From Aquitalea magnusonii (lineage in GTDB: Bacteria > Pseudomonadota > Gammaproteobacteria > Burkholderiales > Chromobacteriaceae), in the NCBI RefSeq assembly GCF_002217795.2, contig NZ_AP018823.1, positions 2,108,001-2,172,000 on the forward strand: 64,000 nucleotides of DNA, written 5' to 3'. Below are positions 18,835 to 27,587 of this stretch, piece after piece. The position numbers and the translations under genes are program-made. How positions within the stretch are numbered: the stretch's first letter is position 1; every line of letters starts with the position of its first letter. Below the pieces are notes generated by a model, which worked only from the letters and a program-made list of their open reading frames with translations, had not been told where the DNA came from and searched no databases.

Positions 18835-19986
18835 TCAGTCGAATTGCTTTCTGAACAACAACAGGCCGCTGGCAAACACCAGCACGCCGATAGCGCTCAT
18901 GCCCAGGATGGCTGGCTGCAAGTCGGCCAGGCCCTGACCCTTGAGCAGAATCCCGAAAGCAATGTCCAGGTAGTAATGCAGCGGTGAAACATACATCAGC
19001 CCACGCAGCCACACCGGCATGGCCTCAGGCGGGGTCCAGGCACCGGACAGAAACAGCATCGGCGCCAGAATCAGGATGGACAGCATGCCAGCCTGGGCCA
19101 GATTGCGCGCAATGGTGGCGGCAAACAAGCCCAGCCCGGCGGTGGTGAACACATACAGGCCGGACAAGGCAAAAAACAGCAGCAAGCTACCCTTCACCGG
19201 AATGGCAAACAGCGGAATCAATATCAGGAACAGGCTGAGTGCCACCCCGCACAGGATGACCCCGGTCATCGACACCACCTTGGGAAACAGGATGCCGAAT
19301 GGCGACAAGGGCGACACGATCAGTTGCTCCACCGTGCCGCGCTCCTTCTCCCGCACCATGGCGGCAGCAGGCAGCAATACGGCAAACACGGTGGCGATAT
19401 TGAGCATTTCCGCCACCCCCATAAACCAACTGTCTTCCTGGTTGGGGTTGTACCAGACACGGATATCGTTCTGTACATTTGGCAGGCTGTGCGCGGCGTC
19501 AGCCCCCATGCCCAGGCGCTGCATGGCCGACTCCAGCCCAAACTGGCTGACAATCTGCTGCGCATGGCTGGTGGCCAGAAACCCCAGTACCGAATTGGTG
19601 GTATCCACCTGCATGGCGATGCTGGTGGGCTGGCCGGTGGCCAGTTGCTTGCCAAATTGTGGCGGCACCGACAACACCAGCATGGCACGCCCCTGATCCA
19701 GCGCCGCCAGTGCGGCGGCATCCTGCCCTACTGCGCCATCCATGCGGAAGTAAGGCGGCTGGAAGCGCGACAGCAGTTCGCGCGACTGTGGACTGTGGTC
19801 CTGATCCTGCACCAGGGTGGCGGCATGATTCAGCGACAGCGACACGCCGGATGCCGCCAGAAAAATGTCGGCGGTAAAGGCATACACGATGAAGGCCAGC
19901 AATACCCGGTCGCGGCCCAATTGCTTCAATTCTTTTACCAGCATCACGGCAAAGCGCCGCCAAGCCAGTTGCCAATCTGCATTCAT
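18835..19986 (-). CDS. ABC-2 type transporter permease, second subunit (YbhR/YhhJ-like)
   Basis: 383 residues. An N-terminal membrane segment, a large extracytoplasmic domain (about 45-180) and five C-terminal membrane segments form the ABC2_membrane_3 pattern. The conserved MVREKERGTVEQLIVSP motif is present. The true start (ATG at 19986) overlaps the stop of the preceding permease gene as ATGA; the frame stays open much further upstream, but that part is antiframe to the neighbour. It is the last gene of the five-gene efflux operon. Confidence 0.88.
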   Translation of the reverse strand: MNADWQLAWRRFAVMLVKELKQLGRDRVLLAFIVYAFTADIFLAASGVSLSLNHAATLVQDQDHSPQSRELLSRFQPPYFRMDGAVGQDAAALAALDQGRAMLVLSVPPQFGKQLATGQPTSIAMQVDTTNSVLGFLATSHAQQIVSQFGLESAMQRLGMGADAAHSLPNVQNDIRVWYNPNQEDSWFMGVAEMLNIATVFAVLLPAAAMVREKERGTVEQLIVSPLSPFGILFPKVVSMTGVILCGVALSLFLILIPLFAIPVKGSLLLFFALSGLYVFTTAGLGLFAATIARNLAQAGMLSILILAPMLFLSGAWTPPEAMPVWLRGLMYVSPLHYYLDIAFGILLKGQGLADLQPAILGMSAIGVLVFASGLLLFRKQFD

Positions 19987-21137
19987 GTACTTGGCCTCTT
20001 GCTGAACAATCGATAGCCGATGGCAAACAACAGGCAGGCATAGCCAGCCAGGATGGCCAATGGCTGCCACAGCGACATCAGGCCCACCCCCTTGAGAAAG
20101 CAGCCCACCACGATATCGGTGTAATACATGGCCGGCATCAGTTGCGCCACCACATGCGCGCCGGCACCCAGCGACACAATGGGAATGATCAGGCCGGAAT
20201 ACAGCACCGCCGGAATCATGGTCACCACCATGGTGACAATCATCGCCGCCACCTGGGTGCGCACCAGCACCGACACCAACAGGCCGATGCCGGTGGTACA
20301 CAGCACATACACCAGCGTGGCCGGCAGGAAAAACAGCAGGCTGCCCTTGAACGGCACCTGATACAGCAGCACGGCCAGCAGCCACAGCAACAGGATGTTG
20401 ACGCTGGAAATGGCCACATAGGGTGCCAGCTTGCCCACCAGAAACTCGCCACGGCTGACATTGGAGGCGTAGATATTGAAGATGGAGCCGTTCTCTTTTT
20501 CTCGCACCACGCCCAGCGCGGTGAGAAAAGGCGGCGACAGCATCAGGATCACCATGATCAGCTTGGGTGCCAGCGACCAGATGCTGGACACGCTCTGGTT
20601 GTACAGATAGCGCGATTCCAGCGCGATGGGCGTTAGCTGCGCCAGGGCATCCTGCTGTGACAGGCCGGTGGCCTGCGACACCGCCTGGGCCACTGCGGCC
20701 AGGCTGAAGGCGGCATTGATGGCGGTGACATAGCCCTTGGTGGTCATGGCGCGGCTGGGAAAGCTGCCGTCCACCAGGGTCTGGATGGCCGCCGGGCGGC
20801 CTTGGGCCAGGCTCTTGCCAAACTGCGGCGGTATCACCAGCACCACCCGCACCTGCCCAGAGCCAATCAGTCGGCTGGCATCGCGCTCATCCCCGGCATA
20901 GCCGCGAAACTGGAAATAGCGCGAATCGATAAAGCGGTAGGCATAGTCGCGGCTGGCCGCGCTGCGGTCGTGGTCCACCACGGCAAACGGGATGTTTTCC
21001 ACATCCAGCGACAGACCATAGCCGAACAACAGCATCAACAAGGCCGGCACCACAAAAGCCAGCGAGAAGAACAGCCGGTCACGTACGATTTCACGCCATT
21101 CCTTGCCGGCGATGGCCAGCACGCGCTGCAGATTCAT
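19983..21137 (-). CDS. ABC-2 type transporter permease, first subunit (YbhS-like)
   Basis: 384 residues with the same layout as its neighbour: one N-terminal membrane segment (about 23-43), a periplasmic domain and a C-terminal bundle. The ABC-2 signature GVVREKENGSIFNIYASN is present. Start and stop both overlap neighbours by 4 bp (ATGA). The two permeases likely form a heterodimer with the double ATPase and the HlyD-type adaptor. Confidence 0.9.
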   Translation of the reverse strand: MNLQRVLAIAGKEWREIVRDRLFFSLAFVVPALLMLLFGYGLSLDVENIPFAVVDHDRSAASRDYAYRFIDSRYFQFRGYAGDERDASRLIGSGQVRVVLVIPPQFGKSLAQGRPAAIQTLVDGSFPSRAMTTKGYVTAINAAFSLAAVAQAVSQATGLSQQDALAQLTPIALESRYLYNQSVSSIWSLAPKLIMVILMLSPPFLTALGVVREKENGSIFNIYASNVSRGEFLVGKLAPYVAISSVNILLLWLLAVLLYQVPFKGSLLFFLPATLVYVLCTTGIGLLVSVLVRTQVAAMIVTMVVTMIPAVLYSGLIIPIVSLGAGAHVVAQLMPAMYYTDIVVGCFLKGVGLMSLWQPLAILAGYACLLFAIGYRLFSKRPST

Positions 21138-23065
21138 GACTTGCTCCCGGAGGCCGCCTTTTGCGCCTCCAACTGGCTGACACGCTGTACAAATACATCC
21201 TCCATCGCAATGGGCCGTGCTTGCGGCGGGTGCTGCACGCCAAGATCGCGCAATACCGCGCCCAGCCGCGCCACATCCGGTGTCAGCACGTGCAAGGCCG
21301 TACCATAGGGCGACACATCGGTAAAACCGGCCTGACGCAGCGGTGCCACCAGCGCGGCCGCATTGTCGGCGCGCACCTGATACAACTGGCCGGCCTCGGC
21401 CAGCACCTGCTGTTTCATCTGCTGCGGCGAGGCGTCCGCCACCACCTTACCGGCAAACATCAGCGCCAGATGGTCGCAATGTTCGGCCTCACTCATATAG
21501 TGGGTGGTCACCAGCATGGCCACGCCATCCTGCCGCGACAGACGGAACAGGATGTCCCAGAAGGCGCGCCGGCCCAGGGGGTCCACCCCGCTGGTGGGTT
21601 CGTCCAGAAACAATACCCGCGGCTGATGCACCAGCGCGCAGCCCAGTGCCAGCCGCTGGCGCAAGCCCATGGGCAGGGCGGCGGCCAGATCGTTTTCGTG
21701 ACCATGCAGCCCCGCCATGTCCAGAATCCACTGCAGCCGTACAGCACGCGCCTTGCGATCCAGGCCGTAAATGCCGGCATACAGGCGGATGTTTTCCACC
21801 ACGCTCAGGTCCAGATACAAGGAAAACGCCTGCGACATATAACCGATGCGTGACTTGATCAGCGCACCGGCCTGCTTCATGTCCGCCCCGGCCACGCGCC
21901 CGCTGCCACTGCTGGGCGGCAGAATGCCGGTCAGCATCTTGATGGCGGTGGTCTTGCCGGCACCATTGGCCCCCAACAGGCCGAAGATTTCACCTTGCCG
22001 CACCTGAAAGCTGACATCGCCCACGGCGACAAAATCACCAAAGCGCTTGCTCAGCCCCTTGGCCTCGATGGCCAGCTCCTGCCCGGCAGGCTGGGGCTGC
22101 TGCGCGGCCAGGGCAGGCGCTGCCGAACCACCCTGCTGCCCGCCCAGCATGGCAACAAACACATCTTCCAGCTCGGGCTCCAGCACATCCAGTTGGCGGC
22201 AGTCCAGCCCATCGAGCAGGGTCGTCACCTGCAGGCGGGCGGCATCAGGATTGGCTTCGGGTACAAACAGGCGGATGTCCGGCCCCATGGCCTCGCACTG
22301 CGGCCAGGCGGCGGCCAGCCGCTGCATGGCGGCCAACTGGGGTTCCACCCGGCACTGCACGATGCTGCCGGGGGCCTGCTGCAGAATCTCCGCCGGCGTG
22401 CCTTCTGCCAGTTTGCGGCCCTGATGCAGCAGGCTCATGCGGTTGAAGCGGCTGGCTTCATCCATATAAGCGGTGGACACCAGCGCAGTCAGGCCCTGCC
22501 CGGCGATCAGCTCGGCCAGAATCGCCCAGAAGTCGCGACGCGACACCGGGTCCACCCCGGTAGTGGGTTCATCCAGAATGATGAGCTGCGGGGCATGGAT
22601 CAGCGTACACACCAGGCCCAGCTTCTGTTTCATGCCACCGGATAGCTGCTTCATCGGCCGCTGGCGAAAAGCCGCCAGCCGGGTGATGGCCAGCAACTGC
22701 TCCTTGCGGGCCGCGGCCTCGGCACGCGGCACCAGCCGCAGCCGGGCAAAGAAGTCGACGTTTTCTTCCACCGTCAGATCGCCGTACAGGTTTTGCCCCA
22801 GGCCCTGCGGCATCAGCCCGATGCGGTCCTTGATGGCTTCGGCACTGCGTTCGCTGTCCAGCAACTGGCCAAACACCTCCAGGCTACCCTGCTCGTAGGA
22901 CAATACGCCGGCCACCGCCTTCATCAGGCTGGATTTGCCGGCGCCATCCGGGCCGATCAGCCCGTACAGCTCGCCACGGCGCACGGCCATGTCCAGGGTG
23001 TCAACCGCCACATGACCGGCATAGCGTTTGCCAAAACCGCTGGCCTTGATAAGGATGTCGTCCAT
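21134..23065 (-). CDS. ABC transporter ATP-binding protein with two nucleotide-binding domains (YbhF-like)
   Basis: 643 residues with two fused ATPase domains. The first has Walker A GPDGAGKSS, signature LSGGMKQ and Walker B LIILDEP; the second has Walker A GANGAGKTT and Walker B VLFLDEP. In the second domain the signature reads LPMGLRQ rather than LSGGQ, so one of the two composite ATP sites may be weak. The order is as in E. coli YbhF and unlike RbbA, which also carries fused permease segments. It starts 2 bp after the adaptor gene. Confidence 0.9.
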   Translation of the reverse strand: MDDILIKASGFGKRYAGHVAVDTLDMAVRRGELYGLIGPDGAGKSSLMKAVAGVLSYEQGSLEVFGQLLDSERSAEAIKDRIGLMPQGLGQNLYGDLTVEENVDFFARLRLVPRAEAAARKEQLLAITRLAAFRQRPMKQLSGGMKQKLGLVCTLIHAPQLIILDEPTTGVDPVSRRDFWAILAELIAGQGLTALVSTAYMDEASRFNRMSLLHQGRKLAEGTPAEILQQAPGSIVQCRVEPQLAAMQRLAAAWPQCEAMGPDIRLFVPEANPDAARLQVTTLLDGLDCRQLDVLEPELEDVFVAMLGGQQGGSAAPALAAQQPQPAGQELAIEAKGLSKRFGDFVAVGDVSFQVRQGEIFGLLGANGAGKTTAIKMLTGILPPSSGSGRVAGADMKQAGALIKSRIGYMSQAFSLYLDLSVVENIRLYAGIYGLDRKARAVRLQWILDMAGLHGHENDLAAALPMGLRQRLALGCALVHQPRVLFLDEPTSGVDPLGRRAFWDILFRLSRQDGVAMLVTTHYMSEAEHCDHLALMFAGKVVADASPQQMKQQVLAEAGQLYQVRADNAAALVAPLRQAGFTDVSPYGTALHVLTPDVARLGAVLRDLGVQHPPQARPIAMEDVFVQRVSQLEAQKAASGSKS

Positions 23066-23067
23066 GA

Positions 23068-23979
23068 CTACCAGCGCGGTGCTTGCCAGGCCACCCCAGA
23101 CTTCCAGCGGATGACCGCATCGGCAGGCAGACCGGGCGTGAGGCGCAGATCGGGATTGCTGGCCAGGGTGAGCTTGACCGCGTACACCAGTTTTACCCGC
23201 TCATCCGGGGTCTGCACTTCCTTGGGGGTAAATTCGGCGCGCGCTGCGATATGGCTGACGGTGGCGGCAAACGGATGTTGCGGGAAGGCATCGGTGGTGA
23301 TTTGCGCCGGCAGGCCAAGACGGATTTTGCCGATCTGGTTTTCCGGCACATACACCTTCAGATAGAGGTGGTTCAGATCGATGATCTCCACCACCGCCCC
23401 ACCGGCTGCCAGCATTTCCCCCGGCTCACGCAGCCGGTTGCTGACCATGCCGCCAGAAGGTGCTTTCAGTTGCAGTTCCTGCAGCACGGCACTGGCTTCG
23501 GCCACCACGGCTTCAGCCTGACGAATCTGCTCGGTCGCCTGCTGATTCTGGGTGCGGGCACTCACGGCGGCCAGTTGCATCTGTTCGGCATGCATGCGGT
23601 CTACCGAACCACGGGCCAGCAAGTCGGCAAAGCGCGCGGCGTCCTTGTCGGCCTGACTGGCGGCAGCCGCAGCACGTTGCTGCTGGGCATGGGCCGCCGC
23701 CAGGGTGGCGCGGGCGGCACGCAGGCGCGCGCTGACCTCATCCGAAGTAAGCGTGGCCAGCAACTGGCCGCTGCTGACCATATCCCCCTCATGTACCTTC
23801 ACCGTCTCCAGCCGCCCCGGATACTTGGCGGCCACCAGCACGGCGTCGCCTTCCAGTCGGCCATTGGCCTGAATCAGGCCTTCGGGCAGACCACGGTCCC
23901 GCGATTGCCAGATGCCATAGCCCAGTGCCGCCGCCAGTGCCAGCACCACCCCTGCAATCAGTACTTTGCCTTGTTTCAT
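23068..23979 (-). CDS. HlyD/MFP-family periplasmic adaptor (YbhG-like)
   Basis: 303 residues. An N-terminal signal anchor (about 5-23, VLIAGVVLALAAALGYGIW) is followed by a lipoyl half (AAKYPGRLETVKVHEGDMV), an alpha-helical hairpin rich in Ala and Gln (about 95-175), the second lipoyl half and a beta-barrel domain. It links the inner-membrane transporter to the TolC-type channel across the periplasm. The ATG at 23979 lies 1 bp after the TolC-like gene stop. Confidence 0.9.
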   Translation of the reverse strand: MKQGKVLIAGVVLALAAALGYGIWQSRDRGLPEGLIQANGRLEGDAVLVAAKYPGRLETVKVHEGDMVSSGQLLATLTSDEVSARLRAARATLAAAHAQQQRAAAAASQADKDAARFADLLARGSVDRMHAEQMQLAAVSARTQNQQATEQIRQAEAVVAEASAVLQELQLKAPSGGMVSNRLREPGEMLAAGGAVVEIIDLNHLYLKVYVPENQIGKIRLGLPAQITTDAFPQHPFAATVSHIAARAEFTPKEVQTPDERVKLVYAVKLTLASNPDLRLTPGLPADAVIRWKSGVAWQAPRW

Positions 23980-23980
23980 G

Positions 23981-25303
23981 TCACAGCTCACCGATGGCCC
24001 GCTGCAAGCCGACCACGGCCAGGGCGTGGTCGTAACGGGCATTGAAAAGATTGCGCTGACCATCCGCGCGGCGTGCTTCTGCCGCCAGCACCTCGGTCTG
24101 ATTGGCCAGACCGTTGCGATAACGGTCGCGCTGGATGCTCAGGAATTCATCTGCCGACTGCAAGGCCGCCTGTGCCACCTTGATGCGCGCGGCAGCCTCG
24201 ATCTGCTGGCTATGGGCGCGCTGCACATCCAGCGCAATCAGCGACTGCACCTCGCGCAGCTGATCTTCCACTGCCATGGCCTGTTCGCTGGCGCTGCCGG
24301 CGCGGGCGCGGATCAAGCCGCTGTCAAACACGCTCCAGCTCAGCCCCAGCCCTACCGAACCAACCCCCTTGTTCACCAGATAGGGGTTATTCAGATAGCT
24401 GTAGGCGGCATACACCCCCACTTGCGGCTGACTCTCCGCCCGGACGCTGCGCGCACTGGCATGCAAGGATGCCGCCCACTCGGCCAGGCCGCCCAGCTCG
24501 GGCCGCATTTGCAGGGCGCGCGCCTGCAACACGGGCAAGCTGCGCTGCTCATCCGGCAGGCTCAGTTCGTCCGGTTGCGCCGGCTGGCTGAACTCGCGCC
24601 CGAGCAGACGGTTATAGGCCGACTGGCTGAGGCTTTCGGCCTGCCGTGCCGATATCAGCTTCTGCTGTGCATCGGCAACGGCCAGTTCCGCCCCCAGCAC
24701 ATCGCCACGCGCCACCACGCCTTTGCGGAAAAAATTGTTCACATCACGCTGGTAGGACTGCAGGCTTTGCAGATACTGGCTGGCCACGCTGGCGGCATGC
24801 CGCGCGCGCAGCACATTGAAATAGGCCTCCGCCACCTGCAGCCGCAGTGACTGCCGGACCTGCTCCTGTGCGTACTGGCTGGCACTGGTGGCCGCTGCGG
24901 CTGCTTGCTGCATGGCGTCAAGCCGGCCAGCGGTATATAGCGGGAGACTGAGACGGGCATTGGCATAGCGCACATCGCGCTTGCTTAGCGGTGCCTCCAC
25001 ACTGGATGGCAGTTGTGCGCCCAGCGCACCCAGGCCGTGGCTGAGCGGGCTGATATCCAGCCGGGCTGTCGGGGTGTTGTCCAGTTGGCTGACGCCTGCC
25101 TCCACAGTCAGGGCCGGACCAGCAGCAGCATGGCTGGCGGCCTCCTGTTGCCGCGCCCCCGCCACCTTGCGTGCTTCGGCCCGCAGGCTGTTGCTAAGCT
25201 GTTCTGCCTGTTGCCAGGCCTGCTGCAAAGACTCCGCCAGCACGGGGCCACTCAGGACAATCAGCCCCAGCCACAGCGGGAATAACTTGCCGGAAGATGC
25301 CAT
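23981..25303 (-). CDS. TolC-family outer membrane efflux protein
   Basis: 440 residues. A signal peptide with likely cleavage after VLA (residue ~23) is followed by two repeats of the OEP family, with long helices rich in Ala, Gln, Leu and Ser that form the periplasmic tunnel. It is the first gene of the operon TolC-HlyD-ATPase-permease-permease. E. coli ybhGFSR lacks its own outer membrane channel, so here the machine is self-contained. The ATG at 25303 is preferred; a GTG at 25318 would overlap the operator-like dyad. Confidence 0.88.
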   Translation of the reverse strand: MASSGKLFPLWLGLIVLSGPVLAESLQQAWQQAEQLSNSLRAEARKVAGARQQEAASHAAAGPALTVEAGVSQLDNTPTARLDISPLSHGLGALGAQLPSSVEAPLSKRDVRYANARLSLPLYTAGRLDAMQQAAAAATSASQYAQEQVRQSLRLQVAEAYFNVLRARHAASVASQYLQSLQSYQRDVNNFFRKGVVARGDVLGAELAVADAQQKLISARQAESLSQSAYNRLLGREFSQPAQPDELSLPDEQRSLPVLQARALQMRPELGGLAEWAASLHASARSVRAESQPQVGVYAAYSYLNNPYLVNKGVGSVGLGLSWSVFDSGLIRARAGSASEQAMAVEDQLREVQSLIALDVQRAHSQQIEAAARIKVAQAALQSADEFLSIQRDRYRNGLANQTEVLAAEARRADGQRNLFNARYDHALAVVGLQRAIGEL

Positions 25304-25311
25304 TGAAGTAA

Positions 25312-25344
25312 TGAACACTCATTCATCAAGAGGTGTTCAGTATA
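25312..25344 (-). promoter_or_regulatory. Promoter and operator-like dyad of the efflux operon
   Basis: A perfect dyad TGAACAC-N14-GTGTTCA (25312-25339) contains the shorter dyad TGAA-N6-TTCA. It sits directly downstream of, and touches, a -10-like TATACT (minus strand, 25339-25344). This is where a TetR-type repressor would block initiation. No convincing -35 was found. Confidence 0.55.
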
Positions 25345-25414
25345 TTGCATGGGCATGTGCCGTTGTTGCGTTTGATCAGCCAAACTGCAGCTAAAGCCGG
25401 AACAACCGCAAAAC

Positions 25415-25454
25415 AAAGCCCGAAAATGCCCAGGCAGCGGCATTTTCGGGCTTT
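25415..25454 (-). terminator. Strong terminator after the GMC oxidoreductase gene
   Basis: A 16-bp perfect stem (AAAGCCCGAAAATGCC and its complement) with an 8-nt loop and T-rich flanks lies between two leftward operons. It closes the dehydrogenase operon. Confidence 0.9.
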
Positions 25455-25466
25455 TACTCTAGGTTT

Positions 25467-27071
25467 TCAGGCTTTCAATGCCTCTCGCAACTGATGCGCC
25501 GCCCGTAGCGCAAAGGCATAAACGGACAATTGGGGATTGGCACCAATGCTGGTGGGAAACACCGAACCATCGATCACGCTGAGATTGCGCAAGCTCCAGT
25601 GGCGGCCATATTCATCCACCACGCCCTGATCCGGCTGGCTGCTCATGGCGGCCCCGCCCATCACATGGGCGCTGACCAGACGCGCCAGCAAGGGCTTGAG
25701 TGGCAGTTGGCCAATCATCTCCTTGGCTTCACGCCAACTGTTCAGCAAGGGAGCCTGCTCGTGAATCACCTGCACCTGACGCGCACCAGCGGCAAACTGC
25801 ACTTCGGCCATGGTCAGCCAACTGCGCCGCACGCCATCCCACAGTACATCAGTCAAGGGATAATCCAGCTCCGGCGTACCATCGCTACGCAAGCGCACTT
25901 GTCCGCCCTGACTGTCGGGATGAAACCCGTCCCGCAGCAAGGCCAGCATCACATGCAACTGGGGCAGTTGCTGCATCAGCTGCGCGCTGTGCTGGCCGAA
26001 GCCGGACAGCGTCACCCCCACCAGCAACGGATGGACCGGCGGCACTTCCAGCTTGTACCCGAGCGGGCCATCCAGTGGCTGGGTGTGCATGAAGTGATCG
26101 GAATAGACGGTTTGCGGCGCGCCGTTATAGGCCTCGATACGCTGCGACATCACCGCGCCGCAGATGCTGACCGGATGCAAAAAGGTGCGCTTGCCCAACT
26201 GCGCGCCGCCCAGGCCGCTGCGCAACAGAATGGCCGGCGTGCCGATCGCCCCGGCGGCAAGCACCACATGCCGGGCCTTGAGATGAAACTGATAGCCACT
26301 GCTGCTGTGGTCATCGGCACGCAGCAAGCTGCCTTGCGCCCCCTGCACCGACTTGCCATCCGCCGCCAGCAGCAGCCGTTCCACCCGTGCGCGGCTGAGC
26401 AAGCCGGCCTTGTGCTGCAAGGCGGCCGGAATGGTCGTCACCAGCATTGATTGTTTGGCATTGGTGGCACAGCCCATGCCGCAATAGCCCAGATTCCAGC
26501 AGCCGCGCACATTGCGGCGGATGCGACCATGCTTGAGGCCCAGCGCCTGGCAGCCACGCTCCAGCACACTGTTATTGGGATTGGGGTCGGCCAGCCAGTC
26601 ATCTATCCCCAGCCTGGCTTCTGCCATGTCAAACCACGGTGCCATCGCCTGTGGGTTAAGCCCGTGCAGGCCATAACGTTCACCCCACCAGTTGAGGGTG
26701 TCGGCTGGCGTGCGAAAGGCGCTGGTCCAGTTGACCGTGGTGCTGCCACCCACCGTGCGGCCCTGCAGGATGTTGATGGCCTTGTCGGCGGTCTTGCGGC
26801 TGGCGGATTCCTGATACAGCTCCGGATAAGCCTTGGCTTCCAGCAGACGGAAGTCACGCGATGTCCGCAAGGCACCCTCTTCCACCATCAGCACATCCAG
26901 CCCGGCGCTGGCCAGCACTTCCGCCGTCATGCCGCCGCCGGCACCGGTGCCGATGATCAGCACATCGCATGTCAGATGCAGGTCCTGCGTCTGCGCCGCA
27001 CCATCCAGCACCCGCCAGCCACTGGCCACACCTTCGGCCACTGGATCGGGCAAACTCATCTTGCAACTCAT
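25467..27071 (-). CDS. GMC-family oxidoreductase (LaoA-like alcohol dehydrogenase)
   Basis: 534 residues. The FAD-binding motif GTGAGGG is at 41-47 (after DVLII), and the C-terminal GMC domain has the active-site pair His469 (SAHVMGGAAM) and Asn512 (IGANPQLS). The family oxidises alcohols with FAD. The start (ATG 27071) overlaps the stop of the Tat-signal gene as ATGA. The three-gene set aldehyde dehydrogenase, small Tat protein and GMC enzyme matches lao of Pseudomonas aeruginosa (PA0364-PA0366), which oxidises long-chain alcohols. The assignment rests on gene order and family, not on alignment. Confidence 0.85.
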   Translation of the reverse strand: MSCKMSLPDPVAEGVASGWRVLDGAAQTQDLHLTCDVLIIGTGAGGGMTAEVLASAGLDVLMVEEGALRTSRDFRLLEAKAYPELYQESASRKTADKAINILQGRTVGGSTTVNWTSAFRTPADTLNWWGERYGLHGLNPQAMAPWFDMAEARLGIDDWLADPNPNNSVLERGCQALGLKHGRIRRNVRGCWNLGYCGMGCATNAKQSMLVTTIPAALQHKAGLLSRARVERLLLAADGKSVQGAQGSLLRADDHSSSGYQFHLKARHVVLAAGAIGTPAILLRSGLGGAQLGKRTFLHPVSICGAVMSQRIEAYNGAPQTVYSDHFMHTQPLDGPLGYKLEVPPVHPLLVGVTLSGFGQHSAQLMQQLPQLHVMLALLRDGFHPDSQGGQVRLRSDGTPELDYPLTDVLWDGVRRSWLTMAEVQFAAGARQVQVIHEQAPLLNSWREAKEMIGQLPLKPLLARLVSAHVMGGAAMSSQPDQGVVDEYGRHWSLRNLSVIDGSVFPTSIGANPQLSVYAFALRAAHQLREALKA

Positions 27072-27586
27072 AGCAATAAACCCATCACCTGTTGCGGTTG
27101 TTGATAGCCCAGTCCGCCCCAGCTGGCGGGATTGCCAAACCAGGCGGCGTTGATCAGTGCATGCAGCGCCTGATAGCCGGAGCGCAGTAGCAATAGCGGG
27201 CTGTTTTGCCAACGCCGCAGGAATGCAGCCAGCTCGCTGCTGCTTGCCGTCGCCCACGGACTGACGACACCGGCCAGCCAGCGCCGTCCCCAACGATTCG
27301 CCAGCAGATCAAACAGTTGGCGCAGCTCTTGCTGCACCGCTGGCAGCAGCTTGGTGATGGCCCGATCCACCCCTTGCACCACCGCATCCAGCGGCAAGCC
27401 GGCAATACCCAGCATCACCGGGGCAATACTGCGGATGATCTGCACATCGCTCGGCCGCAGGAATTCCAGTTGCATCGCCTGCCCCGGCACCAGCGCATCA
27501 GGCTGCGGCGTGGCCAGCCAGCCTGCGGCCAGCAGCACCACGCTGCCTGCCATGCCGGTCTTGATCAGTTGTCGTCTGGTCAGCAT
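27068..27586 (-). CDS. Small protein with twin-arginine signal (LaoB-like)
   Basis: 172 residues. The N-terminus MLTRRQLIKTG, followed by a hydrophobic stretch, is a Tat signal, so the folded protein is probably exported or anchored. The body is mostly helical and recalls subunit 3 of gluconate 2-dehydrogenase. It is sandwiched without gaps between the aldehyde dehydrogenase (1 bp) and the GMC enzyme (4-bp overlap). In the lao system the equivalent gene is required together with LaoA. The GMC protein itself has no signal peptide, so the small protein may carry it through the Tat pathway; this is inference. Confidence 0.75.
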   Translation of the reverse strand: MLTRRQLIKTGMAGSVVLLAAGWLATPQPDALVPGQAMQLEFLRPSDVQIIRSIAPVMLGIAGLPLDAVVQGVDRAITKLLPAVQQELRQLFDLLANRWGRRWLAGVVSPWATASSSELAAFLRRWQNSPLLLLRSGYQALHALINAAWFGNPASWGGLGYQQPQQVMGLLL

Positions 27587-27587
27587 G

